The notes below the pieces were generated by a model. That model searched no databases. It saw only the letters and a list, made by a program, of their open reading frames with translations, and was not told the DNA's origin. The translations under genes and the position numbers were made by a program. Below, piece by piece: positions 1-10,431 of a stretch of DNA of 64,000 nucleotides (positions within the stretch are counted from its first letter, which is position 1; each line of letters begins with the position of its first letter). The DNA lies in contig NZ_CP107852.1 of NCBI RefSeq assembly GCF_036346875.1, forward strand, positions 4,340,001 through 4,404,000, read 5' to 3'. Origin of the DNA: Nocardia sp. NBC_00508. GTDB taxonomy: Bacteria; Actinomycetota; Actinomycetes; Mycobacteriales; Mycobacteriaceae.

Positions 1-147
1 TCGAGCGCAGCGAGACCGACCATTGCCCGTTCGCGGCCCGGCTCGCGTCAGAGCGGCCGCCGCGTCCGCGACGCAGTCGCCAGCGGCGGTCGCTCGGACG
101 CGAGCCACAAAGGGGCCGCGAACACGCAGCGCCGCAGGCGCTGCAAA

Positions 148-1527
148 TCAAACAGAGCCCGGCAGGTCCAGGACTAGGCGGATGCCGCCCAGCGTGCCCT
201 CGTCGAAATAGGCTCGGCCGCCGTGTAGCTGGGCTTGCTGCGCGACCAAGGCGAGGCCCAGACCGGAGCCGCCCTTACTGGCTTGGCTACCGCGGGAGAA
301 GCGGTCGAAGACGGCTTCGCGTTCGTGCGGCGGGATGCCGCGGCCGTTGTCATCGATGGAGATGACGATGTGGCCGCCCGGCGCCCGGTGCGCGGAGACC
401 AGCGCTTCGGTGGCTCCGCCGTGTTTGACCGAATTGGCCAGCGCGTTGTCCACCGCGAGGCGCAGCCCGGCGGGCAGACCGCGGGTCACCAGTTCGGCGT
501 CGGAGTCGATGCGCACGGTGAGGCCGGGGAAGTGCCGCATGGCATCGTGCGCGGCTTGGTCGCACAGGTCGCCGACGTCGGTGGCGATGTGGTCGCGCTG
601 ATTGGTCAGCTCGCCGGTGGCCAGCCGCTCCAGCGCCGCGAGCGTCGTCTCCACCCGGCCCTGGCTGCGCTGCAGGTCGTCGAGGATCTCCGCGCGCTGC
701 GTCTCGTCGAGATCCAAGGTGCGCAGCACTTCCAGGTCGGTGCGCATCGCGGTGAGCGGGGTGCGCAGCTCATGGGCGGACACAGCGGCGAAGTCGCGCG
801 CGGTCTCCAGCGCGGCAGCGGTCTCGGCATGGGCCTGATCCACGCGCTGCAGCATGGTGTTGACCGCGTCGGCGAGTTTCTCCGCCTCGTGCACGCCCGC
901 GCCCTCCACCGGCACCTGCGGAGCACGCGGATCGGGGAATGCACTGCGGGCGCCGACCTGCTGGGTGAGCCGGACGATCGGGCGCACCGCGGCCCCCGCG
1001 AGCAGCCAGCCGAGCGCCGCCGCGGCGGCGATGGACAGCAAGGCGCCGCCGAGCACCCATCGCTGTTGGTCCGCGGTGGCTTGGGCCGCGCCCGCGGCGG
1101 GGATACCCAGCGACACCACCCGCCCCGCGGGCTGATTCTCCGTCGTGGTGAGAATCCGGTACGGGGTGCCGCCCACCGTGACGGTGCGAGAACCGGTCGG
1201 CAGCGCGGGCAGTTCGGTGGTCGTACTGGCGGCGACCACGCCGTTGTCCCGGACGGTCACCGCCATGTCGTTGTTCAGCCCGGTCAGGCTGATGAACCGG
1301 ACCGCGATCTGCGGCTCGATCAGCACGATGCGGGCCGCGATGGCGAGCTGCTGGTCGGACTGCTGCACGTTGTTGCGCTCGATAGCGCGGATGCTGATCA
1401 GGCTGATCAGCGTCACGATGACGATCGCGCCGGCGGCCGCGGCGCCCGCCACCCGGGTACGCAGCGAAAACGACCGTAGTCGAGGGCTTTTCGGCGGTGC
1501 GGTGGAGGCAGCAGGGGCAGCGGTCAT
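148..1527 (-). CDS. prrB: Sensor histidine kinase PrrB
   Basis: Membrane sensor kinase of the PrrA-PrrB two-component pair. It would autophosphorylate and pass phosphate to PrrA. Visible parts are a first membrane segment near residues 25-47, a variable extracytoplasmic domain, a second membrane segment near 157-180, a HAMP linker, the His box VSAHELRTPL with the phospho-acceptor near residue 252, an N box around LAVDNALANSVKHGG, and G boxes DDNGRGIP and GGSGLGLAL. Sequence and gene order match mycobacterial PrrB closely. The start chosen is the ATG that overlaps the prrA stop as ATGA, which indicates translational coupling. An upstream in-frame start would lie wholly inside prrA and is unlikely. 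The signal sensed cannot be told from sequence. Confidence 0.93.
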   Translation of the reverse strand: MTAAPAASTAPPKSPRLRSFSLRTRVAGAAAAGAIVIVTLISLISIRAIERNNVQQSDQQLAIAARIVLIEPQIAVRFISLTGLNNDMAVTVRDNGVVAASTTTELPALPTGSRTVTVGGTPYRILTTTENQPAGRVVSLGIPAAGAAQATADQQRWVLGGALLSIAAAAALGWLLAGAAVRPIVRLTQQVGARSAFPDPRAPQVPVEGAGVHEAEKLADAVNTMLQRVDQAHAETAAALETARDFAAVSAHELRTPLTAMRTDLEVLRTLDLDETQRAEILDDLQRSQGRVETTLAALERLATGELTNQRDHIATDVGDLCDQAAHDAMRHFPGLTVRIDSDAELVTRGLPAGLRLAVDNALANSVKHGGATEALVSAHRAPGGHIVISIDDNGRGIPPHEREAVFDRFSRGSQASKGGSGLGLALVAQQAQLHGGRAYFDEGTLGGIRLVLDLPGSV

Positions 1528-2225
1528 TTCGGCGCTCGCAGCACGAAACCGACGCCGCGGATCGTGTGCAGCAACCTGGGCGTGTCGCCGACCTCCAGCT
1601 TGCGGCGCAGATAGCCGACGAAAACGTCCACCACATTGGTGTCGGCGGCGAAGTCGTAGCCCCACACCAGTTCCAGCAGGCGTTCCCGGCTCAGCACCAC
1701 GCCGACATTCCTGGCCAGCGTGGACAACAGCTCGAATTCCCGCTTGGTGAGCTCGATCTCGCGGCCGTGCAGCAGCGCGCGGTAGCCGGCGACGTCCACC
1801 TCCAGCGGGCCGACGGTGATCGCGCCGGGGGTTGCGGTGGCGGGCGCGTCGGCCCGTCTGCGCAGCAGCGCCCGGATCCGCGCCACCAGCTCCTTGAGCA
1901 CGAACGGTTTGACCAGGTAGTCGTCCGCGCCGGACTCCAGCCCGGAGATGCGATCGTCCACCGACGCACGAGCGCTGAGCACACAGATCGGGACGTCGTT
2001 GCCCATTGCGCGCAACGCGGTGACCACGCCGGCGCCGTCGAGCACGGGCATATTCATGTCCAGCACGACGGCATCGGGCGCGTGGTCGTTCACGGTGCGC
2101 AGCGCCTGCGCCCCGTCCCTGGCCACGAGCACCTGGAAACCGGACAGCCGCAACCCGCGCTCGACCGACGCGAGCACGTCCTCGTCGTCGTCGACGACGA
2201 GAACGGTCGGGTTCGAGGTCGTCAC
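1524..2225 (-). CDS. prrA: Response regulator PrrA (OmpR family)
   Basis: DNA-binding response regulator, first gene of the prrA-prrB operon. The receiver domain (about residues 8-120) has the acidic pocket VVDDDEDV, the phospho-acceptor Asp in VLDMNMP and the switch Lys in VKPF. The C-terminal OmpR-type winged helix (about 135-233) includes ELVWGYDFAADTNVVDVF, nearly identical to mycobacterial PrrA, which is essential in M. tuberculosis. The start is GTG at 2225, preceded by a strong GGGGAGG ribosome-binding site. That site sits at the junction with an interspersed repeat starting 9 bases upstream, so the repeat forms part of the 5' leader and perhaps the promoter. Confidence 0.95.
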   Translation of the reverse strand: MTTSNPTVLVVDDDEDVLASVERGLRLSGFQVLVARDGAQALRTVNDHAPDAVVLDMNMPVLDGAGVVTALRAMGNDVPICVLSARASVDDRISGLESGADDYLVKPFVLKELVARIRALLRRRADAPATATPGAITVGPLEVDVAGYRALLHGREIELTKREFELLSTLARNVGVVLSRERLLELVWGYDFAADTNVVDVFVGYLRRKLEVGDTPRLLHTIRGVGFVLRAPK

Positions 2226-2234
2226 GTCACCTCC

Positions 2235-2305
2235 CCGCCTCTCCGAGTATTCAGGCCGTACCAGTCGGAGGGGCGTGATTTGCGTTCAGGTCCTGCGCTG
2301 GGTGC
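2235..2305 (+). repeat. Interspersed repeat, truncated copy A1
   Basis: The first roughly 71 bases of the window's interspersed repeat. It begins CCGCCTCTCCGAGTATTC and ends within the core. It is followed after four bases by a second, longer copy with identical sequence over the shared part, so this is a recent partial tandem duplication. The CCGCC end points at the prrA start. Confidence 0.85.
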
Positions 2306-2309
2306 TCCT

Positions 2310-2433
2310 CCGCCTCTCCGAGTATTCAGGCCGTACCAGTCGGAGGGGCGTGATTTGCGTTCAGGTCCTGCGCTGGGTGCCGTTCGGGTTCTGGGCGTAC
2401 CCGGTGAGTTACCCATGTCCTCGCGAGATCAGT
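2310..2433 (+). repeat. Interspersed repeat, full copy A2
   Basis: Full-length copy of about 124 bases, running from CCGCCTCTCCG through GCGTTCAGGTCCTGCG and GGTGAGTTACCCATG to GAGATCAGT. It fills the region between prrA and the haemophore-like gene. The same sequence recurs at 13008, 13353, 33887 and 43923, with part-copies at 2235, 13256 and 36565. Confidence 0.88.
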
Positions 2434-2464
2434 CGGTCCGGGGGGCGGTTAGCTGGTTAATAGG

Positions 2465-2851
2465 TTAGTAGTTGTGGCAGGAGTCGGCCACGGTGCGGAT
2501 GGTGTCGCGCAGCTGTGCTGTGCGGGGGTCGGTCTCCGCCTCGCGCACGGCGTCCGGGTTCTCGTTGATGGCTCGCTGCAACTCGGCACGCCGCTGCTCG
2601 ACCGGCTGATCGAACTTGCGCCGCAGCTCGTCCTTCTGGGTCGGGTTGGCGTCGAGCATCGCGGCCAGTTGTGGGGCCTTGGCGTGCAGTGCCGCGTCGA
2701 CTTGGGCGAAGGAGCAATCCGAGGTCAGCAGCGGCTCGGCGAGTTCCATCGGGCCTGCCGCCGCGATCGCGGGGCTCAGGAGCACGGCGATCGTCGCGAA
2801 TCCGCCTGCGGCGAGTGCGGCGACGGCGGGGCGGCCTACGGAACGCTTCAT
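2465..2851 (-). CDS. Secreted haemophore-like (haem-binding) small protein
   Basis: Protein of 128 residues with an N-terminal signal sequence (charged MKRSVGR, a hydrophobic stretch ending near AIAAAG, cleavage after about residue 32). The mature part has a conserved Cys pair, one at TSDCSF and one four residues from the C terminus. This pattern and the helical composition resemble the actinobacterial haemophore family of M. tuberculosis Rv0203, which binds and moves haem outside the membrane. The start at 2851 follows GGAGG at good spacing; an in-frame start seven codons upstream lacks one. Family assignment is moderate, and haem binding is inferred from the family, not shown here. Confidence 0.7.
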   Translation of the reverse strand: MKRSVGRPAVAALAAGGFATIAVLLSPAIAAAGPMELAEPLLTSDCSFAQVDAALHAKAPQLAAMLDANPTQKDELRRKFDQPVEQRRAELQRAINENPDAVREAETDPRTAQLRDTIRTVADSCHNY

Positions 2852-2972
2852 GATGTGTTGCCTCCAGATCATCGAGTGATTGCGGTGCGGTCTCGAGGCT
2901 ATTTCGAACGGCTGGCACCGAGATGAGCGTCCTCTGTGGAAACTCTGAGGACGCGCGGGGTGCTGTGCGAAC

Positions 2973-5036
<2,064 letters not shown>

Positions 5037-5357
5037 ACCCGTGACTCCCTAGCCTCGCCTCGATGCCCGCCTCGATAGATCTGGTTGATTGTGGCAGACT
5101 TCACGCGACGCCCGGATGGGTGGCGCGACCTTTGGTTTTGCCTGGAACTGGCAGGTCAATGATCGCGACATCACGCCCGGGCACCCAAGAAGTTATTGAT
5201 CCGTTAGAATCTGATGTCACTTATTTGGGCCGTCGTAGGACGCAATTTCTCGGCCAGCCGCAGTTCTCGGCCAGCTCCACCTGTCGAGCCATGCACGCGA
5301 TCGTGGAGGTTCGGCTGATGGCGCGTGGTAGAGGCCAGTTTGGAAAGTGAGTGGGAC
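5037..5357. other. Divergent intergenic region prpE / cvnA
   Basis: About 320 bases between divergent prpE and cvnA. No convincing gene is seen. The middle (about 5190-5225) is AT-richer than the surroundings and contains TAGAAT at 5205-5210, a plausible -10 for the conservon, without a good -35 at the expected distance. Promoters for both directions probably lie here. Confidence 0.4.
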
Positions 5358-8300
5358 ATGCGTGACGCCGCTAGGTCCGGCAGTAAGCGCTGGGCGCTCG
5401 GCAACTGGGACCTGCGCTGGAAGGTGACGGCGGTGCTCGCCGTGCCCCTGGCGGTCGCAGTCGGGCTCGGCGTGTCCAGGATCTCGTCGGAGTTCGCGGA
5501 ATCGAACCGGCTCGCCGACATCGCCGAGAACGTGGCCGCCATCCCGTCGGTTACCGGGCTCAGCGCGCAGACCGCGACCACCGCGGCCTCGCAGATGATC
5601 TCGCTCGGGACCAATCAGTCCGTAGTGACCGATCAGAACCTCGCGGATCTGGACAAGGCGATCGCCAACGCCGAGAAGTCGATCGGCAAGCTGGGCGGCG
5701 TGCCGGGTGCACGCGAGGCCATCGACAGCATGCTCACCCAGGCCAGGGGAGTGCGGGCCCAGGGCAAATCGGTCACCACCGGCCCGCCGTCGGACACCCT
5801 CGCGCTGATCGACCGCGTCCGCAACGACAGTGTGCGAATCGTCGAGAACACCGTCGGCCAGGTCAGCGACTCCGCCGTGGACGTGGCCAAACTGCGGCTG
5901 GTCGACTCGCTCAACACCCGTGCCGCTCTGGTCAACGAAGTCGCGGCTTTCCCCGAGGTGCTGCGCAGCCAGCAGTCCGGCGTACAGAGCTTCATGATCG
6001 CGGCCAACACCGAGCGCGCGCTGCTCAACGTGCTCGCGCACCGCTTCTCCGACGGCGACACCTCGATCGCCGACCTGCGCGCGGGCATCGACACCAGGAT
6101 CGCGCTGCTGACCAGCCCGCAGTCCCAGGCGGGCCAGCTCCCGGTCGGTGACCTGAAGAAGTCGCTGACCGACAGCCTCGCGGTGTACGAGCACGTCGTC
6201 GGCAAGGCGACCAAGGACATCGACGCCGCGATGCAGTCGCTGGTGTCCACGGCCCAGCGCGACGCGTGGACCTACACCGCGGTCGTCATCGCGACCATCC
6301 TCGCCGCGCTCCTGCTCGCGGTGTTCGTCGCCCGCTCGATGATCGTCCCGCTGCACCGGCTGCGCTTGGCCGCGCTGCGCGTGGCCGAGAGCGACCTGCC
6401 GCAGGAGGTCGCCCAGCTCCGCCACGGCGCCTCGCCCGAAGAGGTCCCGCTGGAACCCATGCCGGTGCGCAGCACCGAGGAAATCGGTCAGCTGGCGCGC
6501 GCGGTCGACGACATCCACGGGCAGGCCCTGCGTCTGGCGAGCGAGCAGGCGAAGATGCGTGCGCAGGTCAACGACATGTTCGAGACCCTGGCGCGGCGGT
6601 CCAAGTCGCTCGTCGACCATCAGCTCACCCTCATCGAGGCGATGGAGTACGACGAGAAGGATCCGCGTCTGCTCGAAAACCTCTTCCGGCTCGACCACCT
6701 CGCCGCGCGTATGCGCCGCAACGGCGACAACCTGCTGATTCTCGCGGGCACCAGACAGCGCCGCAGCAAGTCCGCTCCGGTCGAGATCGCCGACGTGCTG
6801 CGTGCCGCGATCTCCGAGGTCGAGGACTACGAGCGGGTGAAGCTCGGCGCCACGCCGCGCGGTTCGCTGAAAGAGCCTGCCGCCTCCGACATGGCGCATC
6901 TGTTCGCCGAGCTGTTGGACAACGCGCTGCGCGCCTCGCCGCCGGAGACGGACGTCAAGTTCACCTTCGCGCAGGCGCACGACCAGGGGCTGCTCATCGA
7001 GGTCGCCGACCGAGGCATCGGTATGCCGCCCGCGGAGATGGCCGACATCAACCTGCGCCTGGAGCAGACCGCCGAGCCCGGGCCCGACACCGCCCGCCAC
7101 ATGGGTCTCTTCGTGGTCGGCAGGCTCGCCGAGCGACACGGTCTCACCGTGCGGCTGCGGGCGACCTTCGACACCGCACGCGATCCGGGCGTGACCGTGA
7201 CCGTGCACGTGCCGGTCGGACTGATCGTCGCGGGCAAGCCGAGCGCGGGGCAGCCCGTCACCCCGACGCCCTCGCCGCAGCCCGTCAAGCCGCAGCGTCC
7301 GTCGGCGCAGTCGTCCATGCAGACACGGGCGGTCACGCGCACACCCGGGGGCAATGTCATGGTCACCGTAGATCCCGGAGTGAGTGGCCCGATTCCGGTC
7401 ACCGACTCCGCGGGCTCCGCGCCCGCCGCATCGCCCAGCGCACCGGCGCCCGTCGGCTCGGGCGGCCTGCCCCAGCGGCAGCCGGGTTCGTCGGCGATGT
7501 CGTCCGGTCTGCGTTCGGACGCCCAGCAGTCGGGCGCGAGCTTGCGTCCCACGCCGGGCCAAGCCGCCGGCGGCCCGCAACGCGGCAAGCTCGCCGCGGC
7601 CAACCTGCCCAAGCGCCATCTCGGTCCCGGCGGTCCGCCGCCGCGTCAGCCGGGTGGTCCGGCGGAGCCGAGCGGCGCGGGTCTGCCGCACCGTGAAGCG
7701 AACTCGGGCGAACTGCCGCAGCGGCAGCCGGGCGCCAATGGTGTGCCGCAGCCGAGCGTCGGTCTGCCGCAGCGGCAGCCGGGATCGAACGGCGCTCCGC
7801 CACGGGACGCGTCGTCGGGCGGTTTGCCGCAGCGTGAGTCGGCGTCGGGTGGTTTGCCGCAGCGTGAGTCGGCGTCGGGTGGTTTGCCGCAGCGTGAGTC
7901 GGCGTCGGGTGGTTTGCCGCAGCGTGAGTCGGCGTCGGGTGGTTTGCCGCAGCGTGAGTCGGCGTCGGGTGGTTTGCCGCAGCGTGAGTCGGCGCTGGGT
8001 GGTTTGCCGCAGCGTGAGTCGGGCGCCACCGGATTGCCGCAGCGTCAGCCGGGGTCGAACGGTGCGCCGCAGCGTGAGTCGGCGCTGGGTGGTTTGCCGC
8101 AGCGTGAGCCGGGCACCACTGGCCTTCCGCCGCGGCAGCCGGCGCCGAACCTACCGCAGCGCGACGCGACACCAGGCGGATTGCCGCAGCGTGAGCCCGC
8201 CGCCCATGGTCTCCCGCAACGCGAGTCCGGAAACGGTTTGTCGCAGCGCGAACCGGCTTCCGGTGCGCTGCCCTCGATCAACGGTCTGCCGCAACGGGAT

Positions 8301-9005
8301 TCGGCCGCCACCGGCCTGCCGCAGCGCGAGCCGGCCTCGGGTGGTCTGCCGCAGCGTGAGTCGGCGCTGGGTGGTCTGCCCCAGCGTCCGCCCGCGCCGA
8401 CGAGCCTGCCGCAGCGAGAGAGCGGGCTGACCGGCCTGCCGCAGCGGCAGCCGGGCGCCCAGGCGCCACAGCGTCAGCCCGTTCCCCCGGGAATCGCTCT
8501 GCCGCAACGGGATCGCGGTGGCCAGCACGCCGTGAGCGGTGAGCAGTCGGCAACCACCTCCGGGCGTGATCCCGGCAAGCACAGCTTCAAGTCCAACCCC
8601 GCGAAGACGGCCTCGTTCTTCCAGACCAGGCTGCAGCCCGCGGCCGAGTCGGAGTCGTCCATGGGATCGACGCCGATCTTCGCCGAAATGATGTCGGCGT
8701 GGCTGTCGGACCCCAACGCGGATCGGTCGCAGGTGGCGGCCTCCTTCGAGTCGCCGGGCGACGAAGGGTGGCAGGCGGCTCGCCGCGCGAGCGAGGCGCA
8801 GCCCGAGACGAGGACGGCCGCGGGGTTGCCGCAACGCAATCCGGGCGGGAGGCTTGTCCCGGGTGGCGTCAGCGGTGCGGGCGATCGGGTGCCGCGCCGC
8901 GATCCAGAAACGATCAGGTCCAGCTTGAGTCGTCACCAGCAGGGCGTCCGGGATGGCCGCGCAATGAGAGCAATGAACCTAACCGGAGATAAAGGAGACC
9001 GATGA
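5358..9005 (+). CDS. cvnA: Conservon sensor-kinase-like protein CvnA with GLPQR repeat tail
   Basis: Large membrane histidine-kinase-like protein (1215 residues), first gene of a conservon. Membrane segment 1 is near residues 18-38, followed by an extracytoplasmic sensory domain, segment 2 near 302-325, a HAMP-like linker, a helical region, and a GHKL ATPase domain (about 510-625) with N box ELLDNAL and G1 box DRGIGMP. No classic HELRTP His box is visible, as is common in CvnA proteins. From about residue 700 to 1050 there is a Pro/Gln/Gly-rich tail with about two dozen LPQR motifs in decamer units. The ATG at 5358 is preferred; a GTG 33 bases upstream is possible. It overlaps cvnB by ATGA. 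Its signal is unknown; it should work with the roadblock and GTPase partners. Confidence 0.88.
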   Translation: MRDAARSGSKRWALGNWDLRWKVTAVLAVPLAVAVGLGVSRISSEFAESNRLADIAENVAAIPSVTGLSAQTATTAASQMISLGTNQSVVTDQNLADLDKAIANAEKSIGKLGGVPGAREAIDSMLTQARGVRAQGKSVTTGPPSDTLALIDRVRNDSVRIVENTVGQVSDSAVDVAKLRLVDSLNTRAALVNEVAAFPEVLRSQQSGVQSFMIAANTERALLNVLAHRFSDGDTSIADLRAGIDTRIALLTSPQSQAGQLPVGDLKKSLTDSLAVYEHVVGKATKDIDAAMQSLVSTAQRDAWTYTAVVIATILAALLLAVFVARSMIVPLHRLRLAALRVAESDLPQEVAQLRHGASPEEVPLEPMPVRSTEEIGQLARAVDDIHGQALRLASEQAKMRAQVNDMFETLARRSKSLVDHQLTLIEAMEYDEKDPRLLENLFRLDHLAARMRRNGDNLLILAGTRQRRSKSAPVEIADVLRAAISEVEDYERVKLGATPRGSLKEPAASDMAHLFAELLDNALRASPPETDVKFTFAQAHDQGLLIEVADRGIGMPPAEMADINLRLEQTAEPGPDTARHMGLFVVGRLAERHGLTVRLRATFDTARDPGVTVTVHVPVGLIVAGKPSAGQPVTPTPSPQPVKPQRPSAQSSMQTRAVTRTPGGNVMVTVDPGVSGPIPVTDSAGSAPAASPSAPAPVGSGGLPQRQPGSSAMSSGLRSDAQQSGASLRPTPGQAAGGPQRGKLAAANLPKRHLGPGGPPPRQPGGPAEPSGAGLPHREANSGELPQRQPGANGVPQPSVGLPQRQPGSNGAPPRDASSGGLPQRESASGGLPQRESASGGLPQRESASGGLPQRESASGGLPQRESASGGLPQRESALGGLPQRESGATGLPQRQPGSNGAPQRESALGGLPQREPGTTGLPPRQPAPNLPQRDATPGGLPQREPAAHGLPQRESGNGLSQREPASGALPSINGLPQRDSAATGLPQREPASGGLPQRESALGGLPQRPPAPTSLPQRESGLTGLPQRQPGAQAPQRQPVPPGIALPQRDRGGQHAVSGEQSATTSGRDPGKHSFKSNPAKTASFFQTRLQPAAESESSMGSTPIFAEMMSAWLSDPNADRSQVAASFESPGDEGWQAARRASEAQPETRTAAGLPQRNPGGRLVPGGVSGAGDRVPRRDPETIRSSLSRHQQGVRDGRAMRAMNLTGDKGDR
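7821..8030 (+). repeat. 30-bp coding tandem repeat in cvnA
   Basis: Seven successive 30-base units starting ggtttgccgcagcgtgagtc. Units 1-5 (7821-7970) are identical, the sixth differs by one base, and the seventh diverges in its last third. Each encodes a GLPQR-ESASG decamer. More degenerate units extend the same period on both sides (about 7450-8520). Five perfect units imply recent slippage or recombination and likely length variation among strains. Confidence 0.97.
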
Positions 9006-9415
9006 ACCCCGATCTAGGTGGTACGAACCGTCAGCTGGATTGGCTGGTTTCGAACTTTGCCAACGAGGTTCCTGGCGTAGCCCATGCCGTCCTGGTCTCG
9101 GCTGACGGCCTACTCATGGCCGCGAGTGCCCAGCTGCCCGTCGATCGCGCCGAACAGCTCTCGGCCGTGACGGCCGGTCTGGCCAGCCTGTCAGTCGGCG
9201 TCTCGAATCTATTCGAGGGCGGCACCGTGCTGCAGTCCGTCGTCGAGATGGAGCACGGCTACCTGCTACTCATGGCTGTCGGCGACGGTTCCTATCTCGC
9301 GGTGCTGACCAACACCTCATGTGACATCGGTCAGGTCGGCTACGAGATGGCTCTGTTGGTCGAGCGTGTCGGCCAGACTGTTCAGGCCACGCCACGCGTC
9401 ACGATGGGTTCCTGA
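9002..9415 (+). CDS. cvnB: Roadblock/LC7 protein CvnB
   Basis: Small cytoplasmic protein (137 residues) of the roadblock/LC7 fold, second conservon gene. It has the typical N-terminal LDWLVSNFANEVPGV, the central HAVLVSADGLLMAAS and a glycine-bounded beta sheet. In characterised conservons the roadblock protein binds the small GTPase CvnD and is thought to act as a regulatory or GTPase-activating partner in a membrane-associated complex. Its ATG overlaps the cvnA stop, and a purine-rich GGAGATAAAGGAGACC lies just upstream, so it is well translated and coupled to cvnA. Identification is secure; its role in this species is inferred. Confidence 0.92.
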   Translation: MNPDLGGTNRQLDWLVSNFANEVPGVAHAVLVSADGLLMAASAQLPVDRAEQLSAVTAGLASLSVGVSNLFEGGTVLQSVVEMEHGYLLLMAVGDGSYLAVLTNTSCDIGQVGYEMALLVERVGQTVQATPRVTMGS

Positions 9416-9422
9416 TGGTGGG

Positions 9423-9797
9423 ATGGACATAGAAGATCACCGCATGGGAAGCGCCGAGCCGAGCCTCGTACGCCCGTACTCGCTGACCGCAGGCCGAACC
9501 AGGCCGGCGGTCGAGTTGGCGTTGGAAGCCCTCGTCGCATCGCATCCGGTCGCCCTCGAGCGGCAGTTCGAACTGACCAACATCGAGACGTCAATCGTGG
9601 AGTTGTGCAGAGAATCGCCGTCCGTTGCCGAGGTAGCAGCCAGACTGGGTATCCCCATTGGGGTAGCCCGCGTGCTCGTAGCCGACCTGATCGAGGCCGG
9701 ACACGTGCGCGTTTCGGCGACATTGAAAGACGATTCCAGCGACGATGAACGTCGCGAGCTGATCGAAAGGGTTCTCAGTGGACTCCGGCGTATTTAA
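9423..9797 (+). CDS. cvnC: DUF742 protein CvnC
   Basis: Third conservon gene, 124 residues, DUF742 family. The family signature is clear: SLVRPYSLTAGRTRP near the N terminus, then FELTNIETSIVELCRES and a winged-helix-like core VAEVAARLGIPIGVARVLVADL. The function of DUF742 is unproven; it may be an adaptor or a DNA-binding-like fold within the conservon complex. The start at 9423 lies seven bases after the cvnB stop, with GGTGGG upstream. A second in-frame ATG seven codons later is possible. The 3' end overlaps cvnD by 20 bases. Confidence 0.88.
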   Translation: MDIEDHRMGSAEPSLVRPYSLTAGRTRPAVELALEALVASHPVALERQFELTNIETSIVELCRESPSVAEVAARLGIPIGVARVLVADLIEAGHVRVSATLKDDSSDDERRELIERVLSGLRRI

Positions 9798-10380
9798 TTC
9801 GACGGCACAGGTCGACACCCGCACCAGCAAGCCGACATCGGCGAAGATCGTGGTCGCGGGTGGGTTCGGCGTCGGGAAGACCACGATGGTCGGTGCCGTC
9901 TCGGAGATCGTTCCGCTGCGCACCGAGGCATTGGTGACCAATGCCAGCGCCGGGATCGACAATCTGACCGGCATTCCGATGAAGTCGACCACTACGGTGG
10001 CGATGGACTTCGGCCGAATCAGCCTCGCCGACGATCTGGTGCTGTATCTGTTCGGCACGCCCGGCCAGTATCGGTTCTGGTTCATGTGGGACGACCTGAT
10101 CCGCGGCGCCATCGGCGCCGTGGTGCTGGTCGACACCCGCAGACTGGAGGACAGCTTCGCGGCCGTCGACTACTTCGAAGCGCGCGGCCTACCCTTCCTG
10201 GTAGCGCTCAACGAATTCGACGACGCACCGCGGTATCCGATCGAGGACATCCGGCAGGCACTTGCCGTGCCCGCCGATACCCCGATCCTGTCCATCGATG
10301 CCCGGCGTCGTGAGCCCGCCAAGCAGGCGCTGGTCGCGCTCACCGAGTACGCCCTACGCAAGGTGATGCAGGGCTACTGA
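9778..10380 (+). CDS. cvnD: Conservon small GTPase CvnD
   Basis: Ras-like GTPase of 200 residues closing the conservon. Nucleotide-binding motifs are G1 GGFGVGKTT (about residues 28-36), a conserved Thr-rich G2 region STTTVAMDFG, a G3-like LFGTPGQYRF and a G4-like NEFD in place of NKxD, which is usual for CvnD. There is no lipid-anchor box. It starts at a GTG inside cvnC, so it is translationally coupled. In Streptomyces, conservon GTPases act with CvnA-C in signalling that controls development and secondary metabolism; the output here is unknown. The next gene, accD3, starts 51 bases downstream and may be co-transcribed. Confidence 0.92.
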   Translation: MDSGVFNSTAQVDTRTSKPTSAKIVVAGGFGVGKTTMVGAVSEIVPLRTEALVTNASAGIDNLTGIPMKSTTTVAMDFGRISLADDLVLYLFGTPGQYRFWFMWDDLIRGAIGAVVLVDTRRLEDSFAAVDYFEARGLPFLVALNEFDDAPRYPIEDIRQALAVPADTPILSIDARRREPAKQALVALTEYALRKVMQGY

Positions 10381-10431
10381 GGGCTCGCGCGGCACGCTGA
10401 AGCACCGGGTAGGGCCGGATAGGCTCGCCCG

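Noticed and set aside
23..211. Short frame at the window start
   Set aside because: Arg/Ala-rich composition, overlaps the end of prrB on the other strand, and has no ribosome-binding site. I see nothing supportable in bases 1-147.
235..1479. A 414-residue frame opposite prrB
   Set aside because: Shadow of prrB; no start-site signal and no similarity.
2235..2433. A conserved peptide (FRPYQSEGRD type) readable through the interspersed repeats
   Set aside because: It appears only because the repeat DNA is conserved. It has no start, is in different frames relative to neighbours and is broken in the diverged copies.
5217..7691. An 824-residue open frame antisense to cvnA
   Set aside because: It lies opposite a well-supported kinase, has Arg/Gly/His-rich composition typical of antisense GC-rich frames and no recognisable motif.
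7821..8030. Possible CRISPR array because of 30-base direct repeats
   Set aside because: Units are contiguous with no spacers, lie inside a gene and encode a regular peptide.
7384..8430. Repetitive open frames in other frames across the GLPQR region, rich in CRSVSRRR and in Cys/Gly/Pro units
   Set aside because: They are the 30-base coding repeat read in other frames. A repeat whose period is a multiple of three leaves all frames open.
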